Source: Fragum whitleyi
Lineage: Eukaryota > Mollusca > Bivalvia > Cardiida > Cardiidae
Assembly (NCBI GenBank): GCA_948146395.1
Contig: OX411559.1
Location: 33,234,715 to 33,298,714, forward strand
Direction: 5' to 3'
Length of the DNA: 64,000 nucleotides
The translations under genes were made by a program, and so were the position numbers. This document shows, piece after piece, positions 10,835-22,283 of the stretch; the stretch's first letter is position 1, and each line of letters starts with the position of its first letter. The notes under the pieces are model-generated. The model did no database searches, was not told the origin of the DNA, and saw nothing but the letters and a program-made list of their open reading frames with translations.

Positions 10835-11410
10835 AAGTATGACATAAACAGCCCTCATCTGAATTGGGTCATCTAATTTATAATTCTAATATCTTTCTCT
10901 TTAAAAGCTTGATAGGCAAAAGCGTACATTTTCTAACATAATGGACAGAATATCTGTTAAAACTTAGTTTAATGTAGTTAGCAGGTGCAAATAAGACTTT
11001 TACGAGATTGCTTTTATACAAATTTAGACGCCTAACATACAAGTACCATTAGTTATTAACGATATTTTTGCGCTTCTACTAAAATATACACCCAGTTCAT
11101 CCGTACATTAATGTCGCTTGAATGTATTATGTGTCCTATCGTCATGTAGAATGACAAAACAATCACAAGATGGTATATTTGTCTTACTATTAGCAAGTTT
11201 AAGAGAAAAACGCGGTACCATTTCTTGGTCGTTTTCGCCTTGATCGCGGGGTAATAAATGTCGTTTTGCGATTAAAACATTATACTTACGGCTTGAACAA
11301 TGCTGTAGTTACGAGGTTTTTGTCACCAATGGACGATTGGCAGAATATATTTTAATCGATAGTAATTATCAATATCATTAATAATCCTAAAGATGATAGA
11401 GATTTTATTT

Positions 11411-12085
11411 GAGAACAAATTAATTCAGTCGTATCTGTCAAATTATGTAGAACAAATTTTATTCAGTTATGTCAGTCAAAATATGTAGAACAAATTTATT
11501 CATTTGATCTACAAAAATATGTAGAACAAATTTATTCAGTTGTGTCTGTCAAAATATGTAGAACAAATTCATTCCGCTGTATCTGTCAAGATATGTAGAA
11601 CAAATTTATTCGGTTGTGTCTGTCAAAATATGTAGATAGAATTTATTAAGTTGTGTCTGTCAAAATACGTAGAACAAATTCATTCAGTTGTGTCTGTCAG
11701 ATATGTAGAACACATTTATTCAGTTGTGTCTGTCAAGAAATGTAGAATAAATTTATTCACTTGTGTCTTTCAAGATATGTAGAACAAATTTATTCAGTTG
11801 CGTCTGTCAAGATATGTAGAACACAGTTATTCAGTTGCGTCTGTCAAGATATGTACAGCAAATTTATTCAGTTGCGTCTGTCAAGATATGTAGAACAAAT
11901 TTATTCAGTTGTGTCTGTTAAGATATGTAGAACAAATATATTCAGTTGAGTCCCTCAAGATATGAGGAAACAAATTTATTCAGTTGTTTCTGTCAAGATA
12001 TGTAGGACAAATGTATTGAGTAGTGTCTGTCAAGATATGTAGAACAAATTTATTCAGTTGTGTCTTTCAAGATATGTACATAGTT
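11411..12085. repeat. 37-bp minisatellite, about 18 units
   Basis: The unit is 'gtagaacaaatttattcagt' followed by 'tgtgtctgtcaagatat' (37 bp). Copies differ by scattered substitutions and small indels. The repeats are contiguous with no unique spacers, so this is not a CRISPR-like array. Confidence 0.9.
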
Positions 12086-12157
12086 ATTAACTGTAAAGCA
12101 TCATTCGTCGCCAAAAGTAGAGTGTACCACCGTCTACTATTCAAGAGGTTTTATCTA

Positions 12158-12575
12158 AAGTTAACAACATCGTGAAATTGACAAGATGAATGATTTTGGA
12201 ATGATTAAGGAATGAAATTGAATGAGTATGTGGAGCGAGTTTTGAGTGAATTTAATGGGAGGTAATCCAATATCGCAAATTTTGTTCATGATGAACAAAA
12301 TTAGCGATATTGATTACCTCCCTTTGATAAAATATACAATCAGCTTCATATCTATTCAAGAACCTATGAGACGCTAACAATTTGAATTATGTCAAATCGT
12401 GATTTTCTCTGTCCAATTTATTTTGAAAGACATTTTTGATTCTATATTTTGCAATGGGTCGGAGCGTTTTTGAATGGTTTGAGTGAGTGTTTGAAATGAA
12501 TGATTGGAGCGCAGAGTGAGCGATTTAGAATGGTTTAGATTGAGATAAATGTCAATTTCACGATGTAACTAACTG
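12158..12575. mobile_element. MITE-A, full length
   Basis: TIRs 'agttaacaacatcgtgaaat' and 'atttcacgatgtaactaactg', flanked by TA on both sides. The central palindrome has 'cgctaattttgttcat' type arms inside a 'gggaggtaat..attacctccc' stem. TIRs starting CAGT with TA duplication resemble Tc1/mariner-type ends (inference). Confidence 0.85.
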
Positions 12576-12894
12576 TAAGTCAACGGTGCCTCTGCCAAGG
12601 TCGGCTAACATTCTATTGTTTCCTATACAAGAAAAGCACGCGTCTTAGTTTTTGCAAAAAATTGAGTAATTGTCAAGACTTTCGTCATCGATGTAAATTT
12701 AGGTGTTGGTGTTGGGGTAGGCGGTATGACAAACTGTAACCTTGATCATAGCTCAGTGCTTATTGCTTATATTCAACCCGTCAAGCAAAAGTGATATCAA
12801 AATTAATAAAAACAGTTTGATTCCAATGGGGTACAACCGGAGCTCACATTTCGCAAATTATTTCAAGAGAAAATGGGATAAAAGTTATAGATTC

Positions 12895-13560
12895 AGAAAC
12901 TTCTGAGTGTCAAGTGCGAAATGTTCGACCTTGGTCAGATTTGCGCAGTCCGAAAAGTGTCGATACTTCACGCACAACCCAGATGACCTTTTTTTGTCTG
13001 ACGGAAGAAATATGTCCTCAATACATCGCAAGCCAAGACCTTCAAGTGTGTAGCAAAGTCTGGCGGCGCTCTTTTTCAGTCATTGCTAAAATTCAGTTCG
13101 AAGCGGACAAAGCCGACACATTCGGAACACCACTCGGCCAATCTCACGATCAACCTCGGATGTACATAGACGGACTTTAAAAAAAAAAAAAAATACGGGA
13201 AAACTCGATGACGTCAGTTAAAATGGCGTTAGCCCTCGAAACTGTAAGTAAAAACATTCGACGTCGCCAACGATACTCGTTTAAGTCACTGACGTTAAAC
13301 AATCGTATCCTAATATAAATATCTTAATATTCTTAAATAACGGCTGAAAAATCTTAATTTTTGAGAATGATTCGTCATTCTCAAAAATTAAGATTATTCA
13401 GCCGTTATTTACTATAAAAGATATAAATATACAGTGCTAGTTTTTCTTACACTGTTTCCGCCTAACAAAATGCACATTTTGTTACATACCCATCCGCCTT
13501 ACATACATCCGAGGTCTGTTGCAGTTTACGGAAATGGCCGAGTGATGTTCCGAATAAAAG
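12895..13560 (-). mobile_element. Element D, copy 1
   Basis: Contains a foldback with 'aaataacggctgaaaaatct' arms, a 'gacgtcagttaaaatggcg' block and 'acatccgaggt' segments. The same order, inverted, occurs at 23261-24030. The 88-codon frame at 12914-13180 falls inside it and is not supported as a gene. A poly(A) run sits at 13180-13192. Confidence 0.65.
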
Positions 13561-13609
13561 CCGACAATGTGTAATATAACTTAACCCATATCCTGTTGAA
13601 TTCCAATTC

Positions 13610-14299
13610 TAATTTTTTTAAATTAACGACATCGGGGACATTTCAATCCGTTTTTCTCAAAATTTTTTATCGCGAATTCGCAGACATAATTCTAATTGTA
13701 AGCGTCTCATATAGCTAACAACTATGTTTTGTATAATGGGTCGGTGGCCTAAATTGCCAATAAAAATATCTTGTATCTTGTATCATAGGTTCTTGAAGAA
13801 ATAGAAAGCTATCTATAGATTTGATTTGATTTGAACTGGGGTTTTACGTCGCTTTCAACAATCTCTCAGTTATATCGCGACGACTGGAGCACCTAACGAT
13901 GGATTCCTGGTATTTCTCACACCAGTACTACCACCACATCCCTTTCCTAGCCTCCAGTTGCTATTCCACATAGATTACGATTATCTACCCATTGGTGGAA
14001 GACAAATGTCGGAAAGGATAAGTGCCGCGGCCGGGGATCGAACCCGTGCGAATATAGACCCCTGGATTAGAAGTCCGGCGCGCTACCAACTGCGCTGTTG
14101 CCGCTATCTATAGAACTTGAATGTATATTTTATTAAATGGGGATAATCAATATCGCTAATTTTGTTCATGAACAAAATTTGCGATATTGGATTACTTCCC
14201 ATTAAATTCACTCAAAACTCGATCCACACACTCAATCAATTTTATTCCTAAATCATTCCAAAATCATTCACATTGTCAATTTCACGATGTTGTTAACTG
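13610..14299. mobile_element. MITE-A, interrupted by SINE-1
   Basis: The right side is intact: core palindrome at 14150-14200, then 'gtcaatttcacgatgttgtt' and aactg with TA at 14300. The left side is decayed. It carries the nested SINE-1 at 13820-14102. About 70 bp around 'gtataatgggtcggtggcc' is foreign to other copies. Confidence 0.7.
13820..14102 (-). mobile_element. SINE-1 nested in MITE-A
   Basis: Full-length minus-strand copy, from tail (ttgat)n to head (complement 'tgcgctgttgccgc'). A perfect 12-bp target-site duplication 'gctatctataga' lies at 13808-13819 and 14103-14114. The SINE is therefore younger than the MITE-A. Confidence 0.9.
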
Positions 14300-14870
14300 T
14301 AGATAAAACCTCTTGTATAGTTGACGGTGCTACGAAAGATGCTCTACAGGTAAATTGTTTAAGCGAAAGTAGGCAGTGTATGCTAAGATCAAACTACACA
14401 TATTTGCAGGCTGATATGACTCTATTCTGTCTGCAAAGTTTTGTTAAAAGCAACATGCCGCGAACAGTTTGTAAATGGTAAAATGAATTCTAATGATAAA
14501 TTCAAAATTAAATTCAAATTTATACATTTTTTGTACATTGAAATTGAATGAAATACGAAACTTTTGCAGCGAAAGCAAATTATTTAAATGTCAAATCTTA
14601 ACTATGTAGGTTATGGCCATAAACGTTGAGAAAATTACCAAGAATTTCCAGAGATGTGTTGTAATTTTGTCTTCTTTCATTCCCATTTCCGATAATACTG
14701 TATCCATAATGGGAATAACCAAAGAAATAAATATGTCGAACATAATAGTAACAATACTAAGATTGTTTATAAAATTTTGTGTATAGTTTAACTAATTCCT
14801 TATAAACATTAAGTTATATAAGCTGATCTCCTAATAAATGTACATCGACCATTTTCGTCCTGTTTCATAG

Positions 14871-15415
14871 GGTAAGTTCATATCGGACTCGGTTTCGACC
14901 CGAGTTAACCGGGTTCCATCAGAACGACCTCGGTTTCGACACTAGTGATGTCATTTTAACCTTTCAACCTCAACGCTTCTGATCCTGGGCCAGGCCGGTG
15001 TTACTTGGGTTCCAAAATGGCGTCGAAAATAGTGCACAACAATTCGATTACAAAAAACAAATATTCTCTATTACTTCAAACGACTAATACTTTTTTCTTA
15101 ATTAATATAGTATTTTGCACGAGATTATCACATTTCTTAATGGTATAACGATATTTCATGGTTAATTAATTATTGTAGCGGTAAATGTGAAGTTAGTTTA
15201 CTACCACCAGTGGGTAACTCCGTTCGCATGCATGTTCCTTTTCATCTTCGCAAGCCAAGGGTTCTAACTCCACTATGTTCCATACGTAAGGAACATAGTA
15301 GAGTTAGAATCCTCGGCTTGCGAAGATGGTTCTTTCTGCGCATGCATATTACAGTCAATTTTAGATTATTACCTCATCTCACGCGACTCCCGGGCTGCCA
15401 TTTGAATTTCCCCAT
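14871..15415 (+). repeat. Repeat N, copy 1, with extra 90-bp foldback
   Basis: Starts 'gggtaagttcatatcggact', contains 'gttacttgggttccaaaatg' and ends 'cgggctgccatttgaatttc'. A second copy at 61311-61765 is nearly collinear in the same orientation. This copy has an extra palindrome at about 15238-15331 that the other lacks. Confidence 0.8.
15238..15331. mobile_element. 90-bp palindrome inside repeat N
   Basis: The arms are 'catcttcgcaagccaagggt' plus 'tctaactccactatgttcc' and their near-exact complement, loop 'atacgta'. Absent at the equivalent place in the second N copy (about 61680). Confidence 0.8.
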
Positions 15416-15479
15416 AGTTCATCACAATATCCGTCACGTGACCGGTCAACAGTAGAAACTGTTTCTTCCATGCGCAGTA

Positions 15480-15915
15480 CAGTTAAGAACATCATAAAAT
15501 TGACAAGGCGAATGATTTGGGACTGATTGTTGAATGGAATTGAATGAGTGTGTGCAGCAAGTTTTGAATGAAATTAAAGGGAGATAATACATTATCGCTA
15601 ATTTCGTCCAATGTGGACGAAATAAGCGATATTCATTACCCCCCTTTAACAAAATCTACGTACTTTTAATTTTTTTGTGTCTTCGCACCCTAATTAGACA
15701 CCCTAAGACTCTCATCAGCCAACAAAGTGTGGGATTATTTCATGGATTGGAATGAAACGTCTATCGGCTTGATCAATCGCTATTTGTTTTCGGAAAAAAA
15801 TGAGCGTTTTTGAATGATTTGAGTGACTGTTTGGAATGAATGAATGGAGCATTTAGTGAGAGACTAATAATGCCTTTGATCGGAATGGCAGTCATTTTCA
15901 CGATGTTTTTAACTG
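15480..15915. mobile_element. MITE-A, full length with TA duplication
   Basis: Left 'cagttaagaacatcataaaa', right 'ttttcacgatgtttttaactg', TA on both sides. The core palindrome is 'atcgctaatttcgtccaatg' with its complement. The annotatable frames inside are not genes. Confidence 0.85.
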
Positions 15916-16187
15916 TAAGCACCGAACTGTTACATGTTACACGTGTAATAAACGTGCAGTGTGACGCGCTCGTAGAAATTTATCTAACAATCGACCATTC
16001 TTCTCCGTGTGTCTCTTTTAAAACGTTTTTTTTCCCGAATGATAAAACAAATTTAGAAAAAATTGATCCGGTAATAAAACAGTTATTTCATGGATTACAG
16101 TGAAAAATTATTACCATCGGTGTTGAGGACAGCTCAGAACGTCATCCCCTCCACCTCGAGACAAGAGTTTTCACTGTGTGTGAAATC

Positions 16188-16262
16188 TGTCCTGCGTTCA
16201 GGATGACAAAACGGTGCAATCAGCTTGCCAAATATACCCTCTTTGCACGTGCAGGGCTGGTG
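16188..16262 (+). mobile_element. Foldback-C, half element
   Basis: 'tgcgttcaggatgacaaaac' followed by 'ggtgcaatcagc' and 'ctctttgcacgtgcagg'. This is the left arm only; the complementary arm is missing. Confidence 0.6.
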
Positions 16263-16439
16263 ATCTTTTCTTTAAAAAAGAATCGCGAGATTGTTCACAC
16301 GTAACGTACGAAAATATTATTCCTTGGCTAATTTCGCCTGAGACTGTTTATTTTCCGTGAGTGATACCGGAAAATCACCGATGATCGACGAATTCCGCCA
16401 ATTAGCATTAAAAATGTGTTTACTGGGACAATTAAAACT

Positions 16440-16515
16440 ACTCAGATCTATGGTGTAGAGGTTAAGACACCCGCCTCTGACACAAGAGAACACGAGTTCA
16501 AATCGAGTAACAGAA
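16440..16515 (+). other. tRNA-like sequence, probably a SINE head
   Basis: 'tatggtgtagaggttaagac' resembles an A box and 'gagttcaaatcgagt' a B box with normal spacing. A convincing acceptor stem and discriminator/CCA context are missing, and a T-run follows directly. A tRNA-derived repeat head is more likely than a working tRNA gene. Confidence 0.35.
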
Positions 16516-16901
16516 AGAATTTTTTTTTTTCTGCCTCAATTTTGGAACTTTTTCTGTCTTATAATCACTTATGTCATTTTTGAGACAGAGGGTGTACTGT
16601 GTTTTATCCACTTTCTTCTAATTTTGAAAACATATTTTTTCGAATATTGAGTTAACTTTTGATTTTAAAATAGCAATAGCAAAGGTGGCTCTGCTAATGC
16701 AGGGTGCCTTTGTGGTAACTTTGGCAACGGTGTTTTTTCCTTTTGGAATTAGGCTTAATCGGATATTTTGCTGTTTTCTGAAAATTTAGAAATATATTTT
16801 CCTCTTTGTTTAAGACAAATAAGTGCAGCGCAAATTTCACTTTTATACAACAATAAAAGGTTCTTTGCGGACGCATATATTAATTGACAATGTGTATACA
16901 G

Positions 16902-16980
16902 CACTGCGTTCAGGATGACAAAACGGTGCAAACTGTTTGCAAATAATTCCCCGTTCAGAACGAAGAGCAGTATTAACAGC
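16902..16980 (+). mobile_element. Foldback-C, half element
   Basis: 'ctgcgttcaggatgacaaaa' then 'cggtgcaaactgtttgcaa' and 'ttccccgttcag'. One arm only. Confidence 0.6.
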
Positions 16981-17133
16981 TTATTTTTCAACCGTCAAGA
17001 AACAGGATACATCTGACGGATTTGATGATTTCTTTAAAAAAAAAATGCTTCATTGATATTTTAATGGTTGTAGGGATTGTCGTATCGAAGGAGGGTTTCG
17101 CAAGTCAAAAACAATATCCGATGTGGGATACTT

Positions 17134-17879
17134 CAGTTTTTATAACACCATCGTGGAATTGAAACGGTGAATGATTTTGAAGTGATTAAGAAATGCAATT
17201 AAATGAGTGTGTGGAGCGAGTGTTGAATGAAATGCAAGGGAGATAATACATACATGTAATCGATAATACAAATTCGATATTTTGTCGAAATTAGCGACAA
17301 AGTTTAAGCTCCCTTTAAAAAAAACTCCGTATTATCCTGATTTTGTGGCTTCACTAATACGATCAGATGCTTACAAATCAACATCAGCCAATAAAATCAT
17401 TCAATGACTTGATCGAAATGTTGATCATCTTGGTGTGTGTGTATTTCCGTTTATTTATCGTCGCTACCGTAGCACATGCCCATATGAGCGACGCCCCCAG
17501 AAGACGGTTAGTTGTTACGGGGGATAGTGCAAGGATACATGACGAAACTACTGCTGAGATCCGCCATGGTTTTTTAACGTGCATGGTGTAAAGCACCGTC
17601 TCACGGGGCCTCGGTTTAACGTCTCATCCGAAAGACAATTAGTTTTTATTAGTGTACCAGCCCGGGAATCGAACCCACGCCGCCGAACTCCAATGGTTTT
17701 GAAGTCCGGTGCTCTACCAACTGAGCTAATATTGGAACGATTTCAAAGCGTTTTTGAACAGTTCCAGGGCGTTTTGACTGATTAGAGTGAGTTTTTGAAA
17801 TGAACAATTGGAGCGCTGGTCGAGAGGTTTTGACAGCTTTTGATCGAGGTGAATGTCAATTTCATGATGTTTTTCACTG
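17134..17879. mobile_element. MITE-A with nested tRNA-headed SINE
   Basis: Left TIR 'cagttttataacaccatcgt' is diverged; right TIR 'gtcaatttcatgatgttttt' ends cactg before TA. The core palindrome is diverged ('cgatattttgtcgaaattag'). A SINE of a fourth type interrupts it at about 17424-17735. Confidence 0.75.
17424..17735 (-). mobile_element. tRNA-headed SINE (fourth type)
   Basis: On the minus strand: 'ccaatattagctcagttggt' plus 'agagcaccggac' (A box region), B box 'gggttcgattcccgg', then a body with 'tcggatgagacgttaaaccg' and 'aggccccgtgagacggtg'. The head looks tRNA-like but continues into a repeat body, so it is not called as a tRNA gene. Confidence 0.7.
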
Positions 17880-17919
17880 TATATAGTATCTAAAAAAGGG
17901 TACTCGACGTGGAATACAT

Positions 17920-18337
17920 AGAGGATAATCGTTTGTTTCAGTGTAAGATCGATTTATATTTCATTGAGTGAACAACAAAAGCTATATTTTCACGAGTGGC
18001 GGAGCCACGAATGAAAATATAGCTTTTGTTGTTCACGAAATGAAATATAAATCGATCTTACACGAAAAACAAACGATTATTCTATTTCTTTAATGCTAAA
18101 ATGAGACAAAATATGAATATTTTATGACATATTTTCGTAAAGCGCGTCATTTTGCACGGGATTGTTATGCAACGTTCATTGTGACGTCACTCATTTCGCC
18201 CCGCGTACATGACGCCAGATAGGAAGAAATGCGCAAAAGCGGGGTATAAGTTTTTGATATTTTCACTGCTTTTGCGGTGAGATTTTCAAGTGATTCTCTA
18301 CCGTTATTTCTCAATAAACCACCGAAAAGCATTAAAA
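17920..18337 (-). mobile_element. Foldback-B, full copy 1
   Basis: Begins 'agaggataatcgtttgtttc', contains the strong palindrome of 'aacaaaagctatattttcac' with loop 'gagtggcggagccacga', then 'gacgtcac', 'aagcggggtataa' and ends 'accaccgaaaagcattaaa'. Opposite orientation to 19712 and 55159. Confidence 0.8.
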
Positions 18338-18371
18338 AATTTAGTATACTTATTGATTCAACACGCATACG

Positions 18372-18625
18372 CATTGCGTTTCGGATATCAAAACGTCAAC
18401 AAACGTTTTGAAATGATTTTAGATTTTCCAGAAAGTCTCGTTTAGTTTGATAACCTGAACCCGTCGAAAGGGCGTGAACTGCGAGTTGTTTTTCTGATAT
18501 TCAAGAAATCTAATTACAAGTCGGCCATTGACGCGAATCTCAGCAAAATAGCTTAATCATTACCTAGCCTTAGTATCGAAATTAGGTATATAAATGACCA
18601 GAGGTCAAAATCTTACTGAGCGTAA
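18372..18625 (+). repeat. Repeat L, copy 1
   Basis: Matches 20387-20640 in the same orientation over about 250 bp: 'tgcgtttcggatatcaa', 'gagttgtttttctgatattc', 'aagtcggccattgacg'. No termini recognised. Confidence 0.65.
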
Positions 18626-19485
18626 AAACGGCCTCACATCATTTTGTTCTATTGAAGAGCATTTGTCATCCACCAGGGCCCGAGATTATACAGATAGATA
18701 TTTAAACTGAGAAAAAGGAACTTTGAAATTTAAAACAAAGGATTGTCAAAATGCTTTATTCTACAAAATCAGCAATGCTTACTTAGGCTAAACTTATCTG
18801 CAAATAAGATTGACGATAATTATAAGTTATGTAGTAAGAAGTTTTTAAATCTCTGTCCAATTTTACGAACAGCATTCTAGTGTCTAAATATGTTCATGCT
18901 CGTTTCCAGAACATTTGGTCATTAAAAAACAGCTTTCAATAGATTGTTTTAAGGATAATTCATATGTGTATTTTAAAATAACGATTCAAGAAAATAAAAT
19001 AGAGAAAAGTTATGTGAATAGAAGATCTAAACACAAAGATAGAATATTTTCCCTTTGATATTTGAAATAAATATCTATTTAGAGTGTGATTATATTTAAG
19101 TTCTAAGTTAACCCCAAGAAAAGTCATTTCTCCTTATTTGACAAATTAGGAAACAAACTTTTTTCGGGTTTACAAAATATTTTAAGTTATTGTGTACCCA
19201 AACCCTGGCTTATGGAATTATGCCCGGGCTTTGGTAGATTGGACTGGAAATTTATTATTACAGAAAATCTGATGCTTTTATATGCATAAATGACTACTTT
19301 TATTATTTTACTAAAATACATCGTTAACAACAAAATATGAAATAAGAGTCAAAAAAGTTATAACAAATATCTTTATAGGAAACTGAAGAGCCTTATTTTC
19401 ATTGAGAAATGTAACGAATTACACAATCATATCACATATATATCACATATATATAAATCCGATAATTTAATTAATGAAGTATAAT
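18626..19485. other. AT-rich stretch, no feature seen
   Basis: No repeat family, palindrome of note, splice-supported exon or RNA gene was recognised here. A short 'atatatcacatatatataaa' run occurs near 19435. Confidence 0.5.
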
Positions 19486-19486
19486 T

Positions 19487-19612
19487 AGCCCTGCATTCAG
19501 GATCACTAAACCGTGCAAAAAGTTTTGTAGTTATATCTCGCTTTGCACAAGCGGGGTAAAATTTGAAAACTGTTTGCATTCATTTTTTATCCTGAACAAA
19601 GGGTTGGTTTTA
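19487..19612. mobile_element. Foldback-C, full copy
   Basis: 'ctgcattcaggatcactaaa' to 'tttttatcctgaacaaaggg'. The core is 'tctcgctttgcacaagcggggt'-like. The two arms are complementary except for scattered changes; total about 120 bp. Confidence 0.75.
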
Positions 19613-19711
19613 CAGTTGAAAAACCTAGACATTGACAAAGTGGATGATTTGGAATGTTATTGAATGAGCGCGTGGTGGAGATAATGGACAATTGGACAAA
19701 ATTAACGATAT

Positions 19712-20131
19712 TTCTTTAATGCTTTTTGATGGTTTATCGAGAAATAACGATAGATTATCACTTGATAATCTCACCGCAAAAGCAGTGAAATTATCAAATT
19801 TTATACCCTGCTTTTGTGCATTTCACCCTATCTGATGTCATCTATGCGGGGCGAAATAAGTGACGTCACAATAAACGTTGCATAGCAATCAAGTGCAAAA
19901 TGACGCGCTAAACGAAAATATGTCCTATTTTTTCACATTTTGTCTCATTTTTGCATTAAAGAAATACAATAATCGTTTGTTTTGCGAGTAAGATCGATTG
20001 ATATTTCATTTTGTGAACAACAAAAGCTATATTTTCACTCGTGGCTCTGCCACTTGTGAAAATATAGCTCTTTTTTGTTCACTCAATGAAATATAAATCG
20101 ATCCTACACTGAAACAAACGATGATCCTCTA
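19712..20131 (+). mobile_element. Foldback-B, full copy 2, nested in MITE-A
   Basis: Runs from 'tttctttaatgctttttgat' to 'aaacgatgatcctctattta'. Contains the 'aacaaaagctatattttcac' palindrome with loop 'tcgtggctctgccacttg', and 'gtgacgtcacaataaacgtt'. It is inverted relative to copy 1 at 17920. A C-run follows at 20142-20153. Confidence 0.8.
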
Positions 20132-20386
20132 TTTATTACACCCCCCCCCCCTTTAACAATATCTACGCACATTTCTGTTTTCCTGTCTTCAACGTCCATT
20201 TAGGCGTTTAAAAGCTCACACCAACCAATACAATTGTTACATATTTGATTTAATTGATTTAAATATTGATCCCACGAACCGGGTGACATCTTTTTTTCCA
20301 GTCGGGATTAAATCGTCATTTACCCAGGTAGAAACCATCTTACTAAATTGGATTACCAATAGATTTAACAAACATTTCCCTTGCGT

Positions 20387-20640
20387 TTCGGATATCAACA
20401 AGTGCTCAATCATTTAAAAATAGTTTTAGAATTTTCTTGTTTAAGATTTTTCAAGAAAATTCTATTTAGGTTGATCCTTTGAACCAGACAAAGGGCATGA
20501 ACTGAGAGTTGTTTTTCTGATATTCAAGAATCTCATTTCAAGTCGGTCATTGACGTTCAACGAGGAAAAATAGCTTCATTTATGCCTTGCCTTTGTTTTG
20601 ATATTAGGTATGCAAATAGCAAGTGGTCAAAAACTTACGG
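20387..20640 (+). repeat. Repeat L, copy 2
   Basis: Second copy of the 250-bp sequence at 18372, same orientation. It carries a small extra palindrome 'agaattttcttg..caagaaaattct'. Confidence 0.65.
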
Positions 20641-21073
20641 ATATTGACAAAGTGAATGGTTTTTGAATTAGTTTAGTTTAAACATATTTTATTACTAAAA
20701 CTATTCATAGTTACATACATAGATATACAGCAATTACAATTATTTCATGGTAAAAGGGTTTGACCACAAGTTCTCTCAACTTAGAAACGGTCATCCCCTT
20801 TTATTTTTGGTTTACACAAGATCTGTCTGTGAATGGTTTTTGAATGATATTGAAACAGCGTGTGGAGCATTAGTGGACAAATTAGACGAAGTTAACTATT
20901 TTTTTGATACCCATTCCGTTTTCAGAAAATGCTTTTGAACAATTTTAAAACATTTCAGAGTGATGCAAGTGAGTGTTCCGAATGTTTAAATGGAGCGCTG
21001 AGCGAGTGATTTAGAATGGTTTTGGTCGATATGAATCTATATTTCACGATATTGTTAATTGTATATATGATTC

Positions 21074-21186
21074 CGCTCTGCAAACAGTTTTCCAATTGTA
21101 CCCCGCTTTGCACGCAAGTGCGCGTGCAAAGCGGGGTACAACTACAAAACTGATTGCATCGTTTTGTGATCCTAAACGCAGCGCTG
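21074..21186. mobile_element. Foldback-C, nearly full copy
   Basis: The cleanest core of the family: 'aattgtaccccgctttgcac' and the complement 'gtgcaaagcggggtacaact' around 'gcaagtgcgc'. The right end is 'gatcctaaacgcagcgc'; the left end is trimmed. It lies 190 bp downstream of the gene 2 stop codon. Confidence 0.8.
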
Positions 21187-21375
21187 GTTTATCGCGACAA
21201 ACATCAATGAAAACGAACAATATATACCTTCTTAAGCCTTACATATCGAATTTACTCCTTTTTTAAATGATACAACAAAAGGTTGATTTCTTAAATATTT
21301 TTTTTCTGGCGAGCATTTCTATTTCAATTCTTTTGATTGTAACTTTACTTTCAATTTCTACACATTTAACAACAT

Positions 21376-21941
21376 CTATTTCCTGCGAAACTGAACATTT
21401 TCATACGGGCTCTCGACACGACCCGGCTCTAATTCAACTACATTGTTTTTTAAGTCTGCTGTATTTTCATAGTCTTCGAGTTCTGAATCAACAATGTCAA
21501 CACCAGTTTCTTCTAGATATGACGAACCTTGACCTTTACCCCCAACTTGATCTGAAACGTCAACCATATTGGTGCCGTGACCATGATCCGGTATTTGAAC
21601 ATTTTCATAAACCTCTTTTGGTTCATTTATATCTCCATCTCGTGGTTTATCAGTTTTTTTCAGTCTCATTATTACCTCTTCATTTTCGTAACTTTTCTTT
21701 TCACGTTTTATATCTTTGGATTTAGCATGTGTTAATTTTGTTTGTCTAGTACTCTTTTCTAAGTTTTCATAGTCTTCTTCCTCGTGATCTATGTCGCAAT
21801 TATGATTTCCAACGCCTACATCTTCGTATTCTTCCTGTACCTGATCTTCAGTAAGTTCCGTTGTATCTATACCATCATTTAAGGAGGTTCGTACACCCTC
21901 CATGTCTATATATTCTTCATCGACTAATTCAACTTGACTGC
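21376..21941 (-). CDS. Gene 2 last exon: tyrosine-motif cytoplasmic tail
   Basis: Minus-strand terminal exon. The acceptor is 'ttttatattgtag' (AG at 21943-21942) and the stop codon is 21378-21376. Two bases complete the split Gly codon left by the previous exon, so phases agree. About 188 residues, acidic and disordered-looking, with no folded domain and no kinase. Tyrosine motifs in order: EEYIDM (pYxxM, p85 type), EEYEDV, EDYENL, KSYENE, EVYENV, SSYLEE, EDYENT, SPYENV. The YEN cores fit the Grb2 SH2 consensus pYxN. It ends QFRRK. Inferred role: phosphotyrosine docking tail of a membrane receptor. The 152-codon plus-strand frame over the same bases is an antisense shadow. Confidence 0.85.
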
Positions 21942-22024
21942 CTACAATATAAAACGATTAGAATAACATTAGTGTCGCCAAAACTTTTATTTGAGCATGT
22001 GCGTAACGCTTCATTCAATTTCAT

Positions 22025-22283
22025 ACGGAAGGAACGTCGTGAAATAGATAAGTTGAATGATTTTGGAATGAATTTAGAAAGACAATGAACGAGTCTGATT
22101 AACGAGTTTATACACAAGTGTATTTTAGTGAATGTTTGGGTAAAATTTCTCGCCACAAATTCTTAATTTCTCATTAGATTTGGCTAAATAAAATACTTTT
22201 GCACATTATAATGCGAGTCAGAATTATCCCCGAGTTCAAGGGAGTTAAGCGTAACGCTAATGTTTTCACCTCCCTTTAACGTT
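22025..22283. mobile_element. MITE-A, decayed
   Basis: 'aacgtcgtgaaatagataag' with 'tgaatgattttggaatgaat', then 'aagggagttaagcgtaacgc' and 'cacctccctttaacg'. The right TIR is missing, replaced by element E. Lies in the last intron of gene 2. Confidence 0.65.

Larger units (their letters stand above)
19625..21061. mobile_element. MITE-A, expanded by nested insertions
   Basis: Left MITE-A sequence ('gacattgacaaagtggatga', 'gacaaaattaacgata') is cut by a foldback-B at 19712-20131. It resumes at 'cctttaacaatatctacgc' and also holds repeat L at 20387-20640. A second left-like arm starts at 20640 ('ttgacaaagtgaatgg'). The right end is 'tatttcacgatattgttaattg' with TA. A chimera of two MITE-A copies is possible. 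Confidence 0.6.

Noticed and set aside
11411..12085. CRISPR-like direct repeats
   Set aside because: The units are contiguous, diverged and without unique spacers, and the genome is eukaryotic. It is a minisatellite.
12914..13180. 88-codon frame
   Set aside because: Falls entirely within element D, whose second copy does not preserve the frame.
16440..16515. Stand-alone tRNA gene
   Set aside because: Promoter-like boxes are present but a paired acceptor stem is not apparent. Kept only as a tRNA-like feature.
21267..21725. 152-codon plus-strand frame
   Set aside because: Antisense shadow of the gene 2 last exon, whose splice site, phase and repeated YEN motifs support the minus strand.
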